Below are positions 44,001-52,990 of a stretch of DNA of 64,000 nt, in pieces (positions within the stretch are counted from its first letter, which is position 1; every line of letters starts with the position of its first letter). Position numbers and translations under genes: made by a program. Source of the DNA: Petrosia ficiformis (Eukaryota > Porifera > Demospongiae > Haplosclerida > Petrosiidae); contig OX345646.1 of NCBI GenBank assembly GCA_947044365.1, forward strand, positions 2,317,327 through 2,381,326, in the 5' to 3' direction. The notes under the pieces were generated by a model that was not told the origin of the DNA, ran no database searches, and was given only the letters and a program-made list of their open reading frames with translations.

Positions 44001-47000
44001 CCAAATGGTAGACGATTGAACTTGTAACGTCCAAAGGGCGTTATAAATGTCGTTAGTTTAGACGAATCGGGTGACAGTTCTATCTGCCAAAAGCCTGAAT
44101 TTGCGTCCAATTTCGAAAAGATTTTTGCATCTCCAATTTGAGCTAAGACATGGTCGACAGAGGGTAGGATGTGTCTCTCTCTCTTGACATAACGGTTCAA
44201 CTTGGTTAAGTCAACACAGATTCTCACTTGGTTGTTTGGCTTTGGTACAACAACCATCCCTGAACACCAGTCAGTTGGTTCATTGATTTTGGAAATCACA
44301 CCTTCCCTTTCCATTTTTTCTAATTCACACTTAACTTTAGGTAGCAGAGGGACCGGTACTCTCCTCGGTGTCATAATAGAGTATGGTTTCACTTCTTCTT
44401 CCAACTCAATCTGGTAGCTACCTTTGATACATCCTAGTCTATGGAATAATTCTGGAAATTGTGCCACTATGTCTTCTTTCCTATTGTCTACAGAATTGAT
44501 CTCCGAGATCAAGTTCAGTTTCCGAATAGTAGGTATTCCAGCCAAGGGTGTTTGCAACCCTTCTACAACATATACGGTTTCTTTCACTTCATCTTTTCCT
44601 TTCTCTAAGATTGCCTCAAACCATCCATGAACCTTTAACTTATTCTGGCCTGGTCCAACAGGATGCATCCTATTACGGTGGAGTGGTCCATCATAGTATC
44701 GGTTATATGTAGTTGATGGGATCACGGTAACGTCTGCTCCCGTATCTATTTTAAATTGAATCATTCGTCTATTTAGTTTCAATTTAGTCGTCCACTGTTT
44801 GGTTGCACTTGTTCCAGTAATAACTCCCAAAAACTTCCAGTCACTGTCACTATTGGTTGTCCTACAACTCTCTGAATCACTTCTTGTCCTAGTTTCAATA
44901 TTATTAACAGTACTCCTACACAAACGATGAAAGTGTCCAGTCTTACCACATTTAAAGCATTTGCTTAATCTAGCTGGGCAGGATTCCTTTCCAGTGGGAT
45001 GGTTCTTCCCACACCTTGTACAAACTGTTTCTTTTTGTTGTGTCTGTTTATTATTGTTAGCCAACCCATGGGCAGATCTGTTTTTTGTAGAGATTCTCTT
45101 TGATCTATTTTGAGAAGCCCTCGTACTGGGAATTTTTCTTACGACCTCAACGTCTTTCGTATCTCCGTCTCTTATCTGTGGTTGCTGTTTTCTTACAGCT
45201 TCGCTCTCTCTTGCCATTCTGGCTGCCTTCTCCAGTGTCAGAGTCTCGTCAAGTTGCATCTTCTCGGACAGTGATTGGTTCCTTATCCCTACCACGATCC
45301 TGTCTCTAATCAATTCATCATTCAATGTTCCATAATCACACTTCGATGCTAAGTTATATAATGCGGTTATAAATGCATCCACTGGTTCGCCTTCTTCTTG
45401 TCGTCTCATGTTGAATTTGGCTCTCTCGTAGATTACATTTTTCTTCTTCATAAAGTAGTCGTCAAACTTCTTTTTCACCACTTCGTAATTGCGTGCTTCC
45501 TCCTCGCTCAATCGAAAAGACTGGTAGATATCATCCGCCGCGTCTCCCATGGAATATATCAAAGTGCTAATTTGGTTTTCGTCAGACTTTTTGCTAAGTT
45601 CGGACGATTGTCGAAATCTTTCGAATCGTCTGACCCATTTAGGCCAGTCATCCGTGTTGGAGAAGTCGAATGGCTCTGGGGCTGGGATTTGGTACGTAGC
45701 CATCTTATCCCACTTCTGACACCATGTAAAGTCTGCAACTTCCCAACTATGAAAACTAAATGACTATAACTGACTCTGATAAACTAATTATAACTGACTG
45801 AGAAACTAACTCGCTAACTGGAAAAACAAAAACGTACAAGTCTATTTATACATAGTCTAACCAAAACTATTTAATTAATTATCTAATCAAAGTACAAAGT
45901 ACAAAGTCCAAGGGATACTACAGCTATATCCTTGTGGTTTCTTTAAATGAATTTTAAAAATAGATAGTGTGGCTAATTAATGCCCTTACATCATACGTTG
46001 TTATGGTTATGACCCAAAACAGTGATTGAATGACACAAATTATTTAATATATCCCTTGTGCTCACGATAATATCTAGTTTAAAGCATTTGACCTTTAGGC
46101 ACTATGTGCCATACATGCCAACTCTCACTCATTGGGCATGAGAATCACGCATTCGAAGTTCAACTCACGCTCACACACAAAGAAGCATCGATCTCACGCA
46201 AATCAGGACCATGTCTCACGCCTAAAGAGGCCTGATCTCACTCATTTCAAGGCTGAGAGGTTGGAATCTCTGTATGTGCCCTTGGGCCTCATGCTTTAAA
46301 CTGGATATACTCGGGATATAACTAATACTTAACATTGTGATTACATATTGTATTTGATTATGTATCCCCTTAATATGATGTAGTTACTTCAAATAAGAAC
46401 AAACAAAACACACAATAGTGTTTTATGAAAGTTAATAAATGTATTATAATGCATGTCATGTAAGCAAAATAATATTTTGTTTGCAATATTGCGGCAGTAC
46501 AATTAATTGCATGTGACATAAGATATGGTGATATGGTGATATAATGGAATAATTTCTCAATCCCACCTTCACCTACATATGGTAAGGGTAATCATACACA
46601 TACTTTGTGTTACCAAAAAGATTGTATACATCTCAGTGCGTGTTCACTGAACTAATCTGATATAGTCGTGTCATCTTAACACCTGAAAATAAGAAGGACT
46701 GATTCAAAAAGAAGACTTACTATTGCATATTTTTTGTCTTTGCATTGAGATACTAATTCCTCAACAATTCTCATATCATCATCATCATATGCCTCCCATA
46801 GTCCTTTGTCCTGTGGTGTAATGAAGGATATATTCTAAATATTTGAATTTCAGGTATATATGTATTATAATGATTTCATATAAATGTTTGACATCAGGAT
46901 ATCCTGCTACTATTATACTACATGGCAACAACATATATGACAACAGTAATTTGCTATTTCTGTTAAAATTCATATTATATTCACTTACCAAATCAGATTT

Positions 47001-47051
47001 CTCTTTCTCTGTCAATTCAGTTGTAACATGTGATGTTGCCATTACTTGCAT
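32049..47051 (-). CDS. Ankyrin-repeat Roc/COR-like GTPase protein (twelve exons)
   Basis: Exons, 5' to 3': 47051-46989, 46810-46721, 41104-41003, 39140-39042, 38070-37972, 37341-37243, 36886-36788, 36367-36266, 35963-35900, 35459-33841, 32942-32501, 32272-32049. All have GT-AG borders, the phases agree, and the sum is 1033 codons plus stop. It starts MQVMATSHVTTELTEKEKSD. Exons 2-8 are 90-102 nt long, phase 0, one ankyrin-type repeat each (for example NGNTPLHIAVKNEDLNTVEI then LVNADGN). The big exon has a P-loop GPPAVGKTAFL, a G3-like DGGGQPQF, a degenerate G4 (GTYEN for THKD) and a COR-like block (LPLRWYMFE ... IDRCITYLHSFGLFLYFP). This fits ROCO-type intracellular signalling proteins; there is no kinase domain. 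The 3' end is less certain: an alternative acceptor gives exon 32109-32041 (GPEYTFSSSSSDVQTLRN). Intron 2 contains a whole Gypsy element. Confidence 0.85.
32370..32458. repeat. Three tandem copies of a 27-34 bp unit in an intron
   Basis: AAGGTTTTAAGACCAATGTG followed by CATATAA occurs three times in a row. The first two copies are separated by an extra ATGTAAT. It lies between the last two exons of the Roc-COR-like gene. Confidence 0.85.
33186..33525. mobile_element. Degraded hAT-like MITE in an intron of the Roc-COR-like gene
   Basis: The left end CAGTGGCATAGTCAGGAAAT and right end TGGCTGGCTACACCACT resemble CAGTGGCGTAGCCAGG-type hAT termini in inverted orientation. The right part is G-rich (33460-33490). 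Non-coding. Confidence 0.5.
37771..37922. mobile_element. Small pogo/Tc1-like MITE in an intron
   Basis: The ends TAGTGGAACCTCACTATTCC and GGCTCCACTGTA are short inverted repeats. The interior has repeated GAAATGAGGACACC / GAGGACACTT motifs, which also occur at 51190-51420 and (as AAAGAGGACACG) at 39469. Ends with TA borders suggest the Tc1/mariner/pogo superfamily. Confidence 0.55.
39453..40050. mobile_element. Pogo-like MITE carrying a coding exon
   Basis: CAGTAAAACTCCTCTAAAGA at the left and AAGAGGGGTTTTACTG at the right are inverted ends. The left end is preceded by TA. The sequence just inside (AGAGGACACGATTGGGATGG) is typical of pogo/Tigger-type borders. Between the ends lies an open exon-like frame (39592-39810). 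It sits in an intron of the Roc-COR-like gene. Confidence 0.65.
39592..39810 (+). CDS. Short protein, possibly HIRAN-like fragment, inside the pogo-like MITE
   Basis: The ATG at 39592 opens 72 codons: MASRSIVGPQETEMLEMNSY, IRGYHVYKVVWEATCGDVLR, LEREYNN, then a basic CCGCSKLERV tail. The pattern RGYHxYKxxWxxxxGxxLxLxxExxN resembles the start of HIRAN-type domains, which normally continue with D-R-x-A-V. Here the continuation is different, so this may be a captured first exon with read-through into intron or element sequence. I do not know whether it is expressed. It lies on the strand opposite to the host gene. Confidence 0.4.
   Translation: MASRSIVGPQETEMLEMNSYIRGYHVYKVVWEATCGDVLRLEREYNNKRRQICCGCSKLERVIQSRALFVQM
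40540..40985. repeat. Inverted GGTACATATC / ATCGGTGCAT repeat with an insert
   Basis: ACCGATAACTGATATTGATA (about 40580) and ATTGATATTAATTACTAATC ... TTATCGGTGC (about 40938-40970) are roughly inverted and bound an element interrupted by a CCCCC-containing stretch (40690-40860). It is in an intron and has no coding function. Confidence 0.35.
41612..41616. repeat. Target-site duplication (GCTAT) of the intact Gypsy element, left
   Basis: GCTAT occurs directly before the left LTR and again directly after the right LTR (45923-45927). Five bp is the normal Ty3/Gypsy duplication. Confidence 0.9.
41617..41814 (-). repeat. 3' LTR of the intact Gypsy element
   Basis: 198 bp, identical by eye to the other LTR. 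Contains AGTACAAAGTACAAAGTCC and the short A/T-rich sequence expected of a small promoter region. The stop codon of the gag-pol frame lies at the LTR edge. Confidence 0.93.
41810..45703 (-). CDS. Gag-Pol polyprotein of the Gypsy element
   Basis: A single 1297-codon frame starts at the ATG at 45703, right after the primer-binding-like sequence. Gag comes first (about residues 1-230), then two cysteine clusters (CTRCGKNH...C and a true knuckle CFKCGKTGHFHRLC). Next is an aspartic protease (KIDTGADVTVI). The reverse transcriptase shows SKLDANSGFWQIEL, FGRYKFNRLPFGISSAPELF and the catalytic GLIDDLL; RNase H has SADASAYGLGAVLQQ. The integrase has an H-H-C-C finger (HSGHQGIHKS ... CRVCC) and a core with TDLFEW, VVSDNGPQYSS and NGESERAVQ. 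Gag and Pol share one frame with no shift or stop, which is a variant seen in some Gypsy lineages. No envelope-like frame is present. All catalytic residues I can check are there. Confidence 0.95.
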   Translation of the reverse strand: MATYQIPAPEPFDFSNTDDWPKWVRRFERFRQSSELSKKSDENQISTLIYSMGDAADDIYQSFRLSEEEARNYEVVKKKFDDYFMKKKNVIYERAKFNMRRQEEGEPVDAFITALYNLASKCDYGTLNDELIRDRIVVGIRNQSLSEKMQLDETLTLEKAARMARESEAVRKQQPQIRDGDTKDVEVVRKIPSTRASQNRSKRISTKNRSAHGLANNNKQTQQKETVCTRCGKNHPTGKESCPARLSKCFKCGKTGHFHRLCRSTVNNIETRTRSDSESCRTTNSDSDWKFLGVITGTSATKQWTTKLKLNRRMIQFKIDTGADVTVIPSTTYNRYYDGPLHRNRMHPVGPGQNKLKVHGWFEAILEKGKDEVKETVYVVEGLQTPLAGIPTIRKLNLISEINSVDNRKEDIVAQFPELFHRLGCIKGSYQIELEEEVKPYSIMTPRRVPVPLLPKVKCELEKMEREGVISKINEPTDWCSGMVVVPKPNNQVRICVDLTKLNRYVKRERHILPSVDHVLAQIGDAKIFSKLDANSGFWQIELSPDSSKLTTFITPFGRYKFNRLPFGISSAPELFQKKMLEILSECDGVVGLIDDLLIYGKTEEEHHRRLVTVLKKLKKEGVTLNKEKCQFYATEISFLGHIVNEKGVSPDPEKTKAIQNVPRPTNVSETRRFLGMLNQLNKFSPQLAERTKPIRELLSNKKQWYWGPDQEKAFVELKESLCTEKCLALFEPDRHTIVSADASAYGLGAVLQQEQLDGSLRPIVYISRAMTECEQRYAQIEKEALALTWACERLNQYLLGSKFLLETDHKPLVPLLSTKNLEELPIRIQRFRLRMMRYQYDIKHVPGKELNTADFLSRSPLPNTGISGLQEETEAYINLIVRHLPATDRRLAEIKEHQEKDQTLQKWKKEIQQGKRRNKGLKFGDLSIHNGLILKGNRIVIPKDLQQEVMSQLHSGHQGIHKSKERARCSVWWPGINTDIEEYIKKCRVCCQFQRPRFEPLCPSELPDTPWQKVGTDLFEWKQVSYLLVVDYYSRFIEIAKLSSTTSRGVINHLKSIFARHGIPQTVVSDNGPQYSSVEFAQFARDYKFNHITSSPRFPQTNGESERAVQTVKGLLKRSKDPYLALLAYRSTPLKLGYSPAELLMGRALRATVPIQLQQLQPKLPNSKELRKRDKELKNKQKENYDIRHKASEQGILEPGDEVWISDQGVSGEVENEQGPRSYEVQTSTGVVRRNRRDLNRLPSHDEHSSVNGTPPTTQSSTSGHTCQPRRSSRETKPPDRYGVWLNSVHQSWGEM
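45725..45922 (-). repeat. 5' LTR of the intact Gypsy element
   Basis: 198 bp, same sequence as 41617-41814. On the - strand it drives the element. It is followed by the GCTAT duplication at 45923-45927. Confidence 0.93.
46071..46308. mobile_element. MITE with TATCYAGTTTAAAGCAT ends in intron 2
   Basis: TATCTAGTTTAAAGCATTTG and ATGCTTTAAACTGGATA are inverted ends with about 36 bp of similarity. The interior repeats CTCACGC/CTCACTCA motifs on both strands. Non-coding. Confidence 0.65.
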
Positions 47052-48300
47052 GCATAAATTGTGCTATATATATATGCGTATTACAATCAGTATACGTCTA
47101 TATGGATTCTTCACAATAATTATTGAATGGCGTTTTCACTAACCAATTCAATACCTGTAAAAAAAATAATCATGCAATTAACGCTACTTGATAAAGAAAT
47201 CCTTACATTGTATTCTTCCATTAGTCAAATGACTATTTAAGTATAGTTCTTGCTAGTACAAAGATGATTTATAAGGATGCCATGGTTTTGATAAAATCAA
47301 AATTCCACAGAATCAGTTTGCTCACATTGAAATGGCCTTGAAGTTACATGCAACACTCATTGCAATGATTTAAAGCTATTCTAATTCAGCAAAAGCATGG
47401 GATGCCGTTTACCTTTTAGCACATATAATTCATGGTCTGATTTATAAATTAATGGTAACGATCTATCTTGAGTTAACAATCATGATAATATAGATTGTCA
47501 TAATGATTTGTATACTAGTGAAATGCAAAGCATTGTAAGGGGCATATATATATGCTATGAAGACACAAAACAAAAAAAAGAAACAGATTTTGAGATCCAA
47601 GCATGCATATTCATGTTGTTACAAAAGAAAAAAAAAGATAACCATGAAAAAAATGAGCTTACCTCTCACAATCTCTGTAGATGGAAGTCACAGGATTAGC
47701 CAACAGAAATTTGATATTAGCACATTGACAAGCCACATCATTTAAATACCACATCCTGCTTTGTGATACACATGTATATATGGTGTATATAGGACTTCAG
47801 GACAGGATATTAGTCCAGGACCTCCAACCTATGTAATTCATAATATTTTGTTTTATGCAAGTATATACATATGCATGATGTATGAATGCAAATAGTTTCA
47901 ATGCATGTATATAGCTATGTAGGTATAGTCTTGCGTCTGGCTCGCGAGACTAGTATGTACCCACATAAGTTCCATGCACACTGAAATACACAAACACATA
48001 CCATACATGTATGTAAATTCATTAATATAATAAGGGTGTAAAAACATATTCATGATCAAATATACTTCTTTATATCATGTAGCCATGTACAAAATACGAG
48101 AGGTCATTGAAAGATTAGTCAGCATATTTATCACACTCACTCACATAGGCAGCAGAGAGAGGTATTTTGTATGTCTCAGTAAATAACTACACTGAAACTT
48201 TGAACGAGCTACGTACAAGTTCAAGAAATGAAAAAAAAAGTGAAAACCCGTGTTGTTCACTAAAGTTAGTAAAGTAGCATAATTAGCTATTATTTTAATG
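47052..48300. other. 5' flank of the ankyrin/Roc-COR-like gene, no gene recognised
   Basis: This region should contain the promoter and perhaps an untranslated first exon. I cannot point to a specific promoter motif. A TAGTCTTGCGTCTGGCTCGC followed by GAGACTA palindrome at 47929-47955 is a relic of the TAGTC-ended transposon family. The Lys-rich frames at 47508-47745 are low in complexity. Confidence 0.4.
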
Positions 48301-48419
48301 TCACCAAGTTATTAATAATAATTGGGGCGAGGCCCCACACTAATAAGTATTCCGTAAATATTGTAAATATCGTAAATGTTAGAAAACCATGTGCTTGGCA
48401 GCTGCTTGCATTGAGAAGT

Positions 48420-48740
48420 CGAGGGGCGAAGAAGAGAAAGGGACAGAGCTAAACGAGCTGCAGAAACTAAAGAGGAGAAAGAGGTGAGATTACGTAAGAG
48501 AAGAGAGACTGATAGAGCTCGTGATGAGAGAGACAGAGGGAGATAAGCGATGTCCACAAAGAAAAGAAAGATTGAAGATTATGCGGGAGAGACAAGAGCT
48601 ATGGAGACGGCGCGGATGATGAAAGAGAAGTAAGGTTTGAGAGACAGAGGGAGATAAGAGATGTGGAAACTGACAGATACCGAGAACAGCTATGGAGACT
48701 GCTGAGCAAAGGGAAGAGAGATTGCAGAGTTTGTGAGTGA
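48420..48740 (+). pseudogene. Arg/Glu/Lys-rich repeat protein remnant
   Basis: The + strand reads ETKEEKEVRLRKRRETDRAR, then DERDRG, a stop, STKKRKIEDYAGETRAMETA and RMMKEK, further stops, and EMWKLTDTENSYGD. Repeated E-T-x-E/R-x-R-x-R-x-x-R-R motifs are common at the N terminus of transposon helicases and related proteins in invertebrates. Several in-frame stops and frame changes show decay. The many apparent - strand frames here are shadows. Confidence 0.4.
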
Positions 48741-48905
48741 GGCAAAGAAAAAAAGTAAGTACAGAAACTGCTATTGTGCAATCTTGTTTAAACAATCTTT
48801 AGAACTATTCTTTGACTTGACATTTGCAACATCATCAACTTTCATCACTTTCCCTAATATGTTGGTTCACAGCCAAAGATCCAATCTGATCCAAGACACA
48901 TCCAC

Positions 48906-49286
48906 TCAGTGCATTACAACTTGCATCCAACAAATTCCTACATCATCAACTTTAAATCTCTTTAAAGAATTCGGTACTTTGGTGTAATTATTAGCCATCA
49001 CCTCTATTCCAGAATCAAACTTACCTTTCCTCACATTACAATTCGTCAAAGCCAATGACGTCTTCTCTTCTCTCGATTTCTCTAAAATAGACCTTACCTT
49101 TGGATCAAATGAAATGATTCTTGCTACTTTCTTTCCATCCGTGATCTTCCCACTAAAGTATTTAACATCAGGGTTTTTCTACTTGTCTTTATTGGTGAAA
49201 CCTCCACCAGCATTCCAGTAATTGTGGCGTTTGAACTTTGAATGCTCCTCCATGTTTGACACATCAAACTCTCTATTCTGTGCCAT
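48906..49286 (-). pseudogene. Decayed transposon protein, possibly an N-terminal RPA/OB-like part
   Basis: From the ATG at 49286 the frame reads MAQNREFDVSNMEEHSKFKR and HNYWNAGGGF, one internal TAG, then GKKVARIISFDPKVRSILEK, SREEKTSLALTNCNVRKGKF, DSGIEVMANN, and a stop at 48906-48908. A V-R-I-I-S-F-D-P-K beta-strand start followed by S-L-A-L-T-N-C-N-V is similar in style to the N-terminal half of RPA-like proteins found with the kind of C-terminal module seen at 8216-8536. The link is tentative. One nonsense codon is visible. Confidence 0.35.
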
Positions 49287-49407
49287 CTTCACTGACTTGC
49301 ATGTGTTCGTAATGCATGTGCAGTTGTGCACAACCTCGTCTTACAATCATACATTTTTATGCGATCTCGCTCTCAGGCTTGCCCCACAATGATTATCATT
49401 CTCTAGC

Positions 49408-50254
49408 AATTATTATTTTTATAAGTGAAGAAAATGCTTTTCATAATGGTAGAAGAGAGTCTTCCAGCTACTTGTAAAACAAGTTGAAGACCCAAAGACT
49501 GTGAAGAGTGTAGGTAGACTCTGCTACACTATGGTGCTGCTACTCATGGGTGGTGTGATATAGTCAAACTCCCAGTGAATATATGAGTAGTAAGACTAAG
49601 TTAGTTATAGAGGACATTTAGATGTCTTAATATTGTACCTGTAAATGGGATCTTCTTGTTAAGTCTATGTTTGGTGAGACTTTGTTGGATATAGCAAGTA
49701 GTAATGGACTTCATCTAATGTTTGGACTACAGCTTTGAATTAACTTGTGAGTTGATTTATTAACCTATGTTCTGTGTCTGTATGTACAAACATTCAATAC
49801 CATATCACACACCCCATACTTGTTATTTCTGCTAATTAATCATGTTGGTAACTTCCTGCTCGGTCTATCCTCTACAGTGGTGTAGATTAGTCTAATTACT
49901 TTAATCAATTAATTACATACTTCTTCCCAAACAATTGTTGCCTAAAATCACATAATAAAGACCATTATAGTTAAAGCTAGAGTAGGAACACAAAGAAACT
50001 ATACTTATGTAGGGTTGTTATATGGAAGTGGTTAGTTCAATTTTGTTGCTAAAGTACCATCCCAATCTTGTTAATGTGCTTTTTTGGTTTTGATATTCCT
50101 AAATATTTTTTCACTTTCATTTTAAGAAAAATGTTTTTAATATATATTGTTGTTGACTAGTTTTGTGTTAATTGGTGATAATGTGTACCACTATAATTAA
50201 CTGTTAGACAGGAATGAATTAGGATTAGACAGATGAAACAGGTATAAATCATCA
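49408..50254. other. Intergenic DNA, no gene recognised
   Basis: AT-rich with no long open frame and no recognisable repeat. A short AAGTTGAAGACCCAAAGACT stretch (about 49481) looks mildly coding but is unsupported. Confidence 0.4.
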
Positions 50255-50446
50255 ATCAAGCTTCATTTAGTGTTTTGTTAGTTAACTGAAACTATGACTA
50301 AAACTTGTTTTAGTAAGGCATTGTGAATTTTAGTTAATTTAACTACAACTAAATTTTTACAAATTTGCTATAGTAATTAAGACTAACTAAAATAGAAATT
50401 GGGCCAACAGTATATAGGTGCTTTTAGTTAGTTAACTAACTAAAAT
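50255..50446. repeat. TTAGTTAACTAAA-rich repeat
   Basis: Dense copies of TTTTAGTTA/TAACTAAAA on both strands; related to 57739-58026. Probably a MITE family built from this short palindromic motif. Confidence 0.55.
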
Positions 50447-50699
50447 GACATGTCTTAAGGGGGGTGGGTACTTAGCAATTTATTGCCCTGGAGGATTTGG
50501 TGATTGAAATTGTTGTCCCATATAATGACTGTCTTAGGGGGAGATTTAAAAAAAACTGCTCCTTAATGTGGGTTGGGTTGTGCCTTCACTATCTGGAATA
50601 GTGTAATGTATTTTGTACATACTTTATACATGCCCTTTGTATTACTAGGAGTGTTACTGGGTTCAGTGTATTGTCATATACATGTATAGTGGGTATTTT

Positions 50700-50830
50700 T
50701 TGCGGGGAGTTTCTTTTTGCTTAATTTCGTGGTCGATTGAAGAACAATTTATCAGAATTAACAGAATTTATTTACACGTTCTTCAATCGACGAATCATGT
50801 CTGCGAAAGAAACCAGCTACATGTATATGG
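50700..50830. mobile_element. Small foldback element
   Basis: TTTCGTGGTCGATTGAAGAAC (50725-50745) and GTTCTTCAATCGACGAATCAT (50778-50798) form a strong hairpin arm. Flanking GGAGTTTCTTTTTGC and GCGAAAGAAACC extend the inverted symmetry. Confidence 0.6.
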
Positions 50831-51189
50831 TATGACATACAGCTATAATTTTATTTATGTATAAATTTTATACATGGGATATAATATATACACTATACAG
50901 TACAATGTATTAATACAATGTATTAATACAATATGAATACCTAGGTTGTATGTTAAAAAGACACATGTCCAGTGTATATGGAGGGATATATACCTAGTGA
51001 AATAGCATTACACAGCTGAATTTGCCTGGATGATAGACCATTGTATTGTACAGCTGTTCTTCCCCGATGCCCTATCACACAAACACAGGACGAACAAAAG
51101 CAAGACAACACAAAATAAGACAAAAGAGCATTATATACACAATACAGAAGTAAATAAAAATATATTGAATTAATTATCACAAAGATTTA

Positions 51190-51420
51190 CATCCTCTATT
51201 GAGGACACACTGAAATGAGGACACCCCTGTATTAAGGACACTTACAAATATCCCAAATTGACAATGTACATGTAAATACACTCCTGAAATGAGGACACCC
51301 CTGTATTAAGGACACTTACAAATATCCCAAACTGACAATGTGCATGTAAATACACTCCTGAAATGAGGACACCCCTATATTAAGGACACTATTTGTCTCA
51401 AGGATGTCCAGAATAGAGGG
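51190..51420. repeat. 75-bp tandem repeat, about 2.5 units, of a pogo-like MITE interior
   Basis: CTGAAATGAGGACACCCCTG then TATTAAGGACACTTACAAAT with CATGTAAATACACTC recurs with a period of about 75 bp. The GAGGACAC motif links it to the pogo-like MITEs at 37771-37922 and 39453-40050. Proper ends are missing. Confidence 0.7.
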
Positions 51421-51689
51421 GTTTAACCAGATTTTTAAAGATTTGATGTCATACAATAAGTGAATGTGTTCCAAAGAATGTGACCATGTAAATGTGCGGA
51501 AATGTACTAAGCATCTGACTAGCATTCACAATGGCAAATCCCAGTTAGACATTGGTCTGTCTCTTTAATTTCTAAATTAACATCACATAATTAATTATGT
51601 CTTTATTTATAGTGGCAATGAAAGACGGAGGTGGCAAAATAAAACCCGCAAACATGTTTCTTACATTAGTTGAGAATTGAATGGAACTT

Positions 51690-51810
51690 AATTACTGCAC
51701 AATAACAGTCGTAGCATTTTGTTTCTTCTTATGAAGAGGTGGTTGTCCTATAATGATTCTTTTTAAACTAGATTTACCAACACCAGGTGGTCCGTGTAGT
51801 GTGGTTTTAC
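51690..51810 (-). pseudogene. P-loop fragment of a third Roc-like GTPase gene
   Basis: On the - strand the frame reads TLHGPPGVGKSSLKRIIIGQ followed by PPL and then a Lys/Gln tail to a stop (CAG TAA). GPPGVGKSS is a Walker A/G1 motif of the same style as in the two Roc-COR-like genes (GPPAVGKTA, GPSGSGKTS). No other motif of the domain is found near it on this strand, so it is a fragment or an isolated exon. Confidence 0.5.
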
Positions 51811-52169
51811 ATGAAGTCAATAACACACAATTTTAACAAAGCAAGCCAAGAGTATTCAAACCAGTCAAACAACACAAGGCAAAGCTTCCAATGACTTCAC
51901 CTATCGACATATATCTGTGAGTGTTACATTGAACTATGTAGATACATCGAGTATATTATAAATATCGAAGCAAAAGTTTGAAACTTGCAGATAACAATGC
52001 GTACCCACTGTCAAATCCCCTGTCAGGTTATTGTCTGTATGTACTGCTTACAGATATGTTTGTTTAGCCTATATTTTCACTCTATAATTATAATGACTAT
52101 ATACATTTTAATATTCAAATGGTCAATGAAAGATTCTAATGATTATCACAAGAACCACGACACAGATAT

Positions 52170-52990
52170 CCCCTCAGAGTATTTTATACGATCGAGAATT
52201 TCGTGTTTAAACCTATACCTCCTCTAACACGTTCAGAAGCTATCTTTGAGCAGCTGGATGAACAAGTGGAACCATCATTTGAAATATTTGATGTTGATTC
52301 CACTTCTATATTGTAACGAATCTCTTTACATACTGTAGTAGTGATACAAATTGATGAACAGTTTAACGATAAGCCAAAAGTTCATTTCTACAGTGAAGAT
52401 GATGTTTATACCTTGCAGATCAGTTGATGGTTACTAATCGAGGGATTATAGAAATGACTATTCAAATCACAGGAGCACAAACATTATCTGGAAAAGTTTG
52501 TCGCCAAAGTGATGGTACTTTACACACAAAGATAAGTTGATGTTGAAGCAAAGCTTAAAGAGATCAACAAAAAGTTGACTAAAGTTCTGCGAAAGTACTA
52601 TCGTGTTTTCATTTGTAAGTCCACAGATGAGCTGTGAATGCTATGACTCTAGATGGAGAGGAATGCCAACAACATACTGAAGACCTTCAAGAATGTACTC
52701 TGAAGGCAGCAGAAGAAACCGGAGTTGAGATAGTTGTACATGCACTTTTGAAGTGCCTTGCATTCACATTGATATAGATAAAATGGAGGGTGTAGCTCAA
52801 AAACAGAATTCTACAAGGTAGGAGAATACTCGGAATGAGAAGGAGTGATGTTGAAGAAGCCCTGGGATTCAGAGATTACTCAGACATTCTACTGAACCAG
52901 AAATATTAACGTTGTGCTGTGAGGTATTGATGAACCTAAAGAACCCAGCTCTGACTACGATAGTTGAAGAATCATTGTGTATGTTTATGG
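52170..52990 (+). pseudogene. Decayed coding-like region of unknown family
   Basis: Several open pieces in different + frames follow one another: TRSEAIFEQLDEQVEPSFEI, VVVIQIDEQFNDKPKVHFYS, TLDGEECQQHTEDLQECTLK and RRILGMRRSDVEEALGFRDY followed by SDILL. They are separated by stops and indels. Amino-acid composition and codon phase look like once-coding DNA. I do not recognise the family. Its position near the P-loop fragment may mean both come from one dead gene, but the strands differ. Confidence 0.35.

Larger units (their letters stand above)
41617..45922 (-). mobile_element. Complete Ty3/Gypsy LTR retrotransposon
   Basis: The 4306-bp element lies on the - strand in intron 2 of the ankyrin/Roc-COR gene, which is also on the - strand. 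Two 198-bp LTRs (41617-41814 and 45725-45922; TGTAAAG...CTACA on the + strand) appear identical base for base. A primer-binding-like TGGTGTCAGAAGTGGGA lies next to the 5' LTR on the - strand. It is nearly complementary to the 3' end of animal tRNA-Leu (inference). The polypurine tract GGGGGGAGA lies before the 3' LTR. GCTAT target duplications flank it. With a full-length open frame it is probably a recent and possibly active insertion. Confidence 0.95.
48308..49407. mobile_element. Decayed transposon with two coding remnants
   Basis: AATAATTGGGGCGAGGCCCC at the left and GGCTTGCCCCACAATGATTA at the right are weakly inverted, suggesting termini. Inside, a + strand Arg/Glu-rich coding remnant (48420-48740) and a - strand remnant (48906-49286) converge. 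The superfamily is unknown. Confidence 0.4.

Noticed and set aside
42847..45763. Open frames on the + strand opposite the Gypsy polyprotein
   Set aside because: They are antisense shadows of the long, motif-bearing - strand frame.
48312..48795. Ser/Leu-rich open frames on the - strand that look like membrane proteins
   Set aside because: They are the complement of an Arg/Glu-rich coding remnant on the + strand, which explains the hydrophobic composition.
51190..51420. 75-bp direct repeats considered as a CRISPR or regulatory array
   Set aside because: They match the interior of pogo-like MITEs elsewhere in the window and contain no variable spacers.
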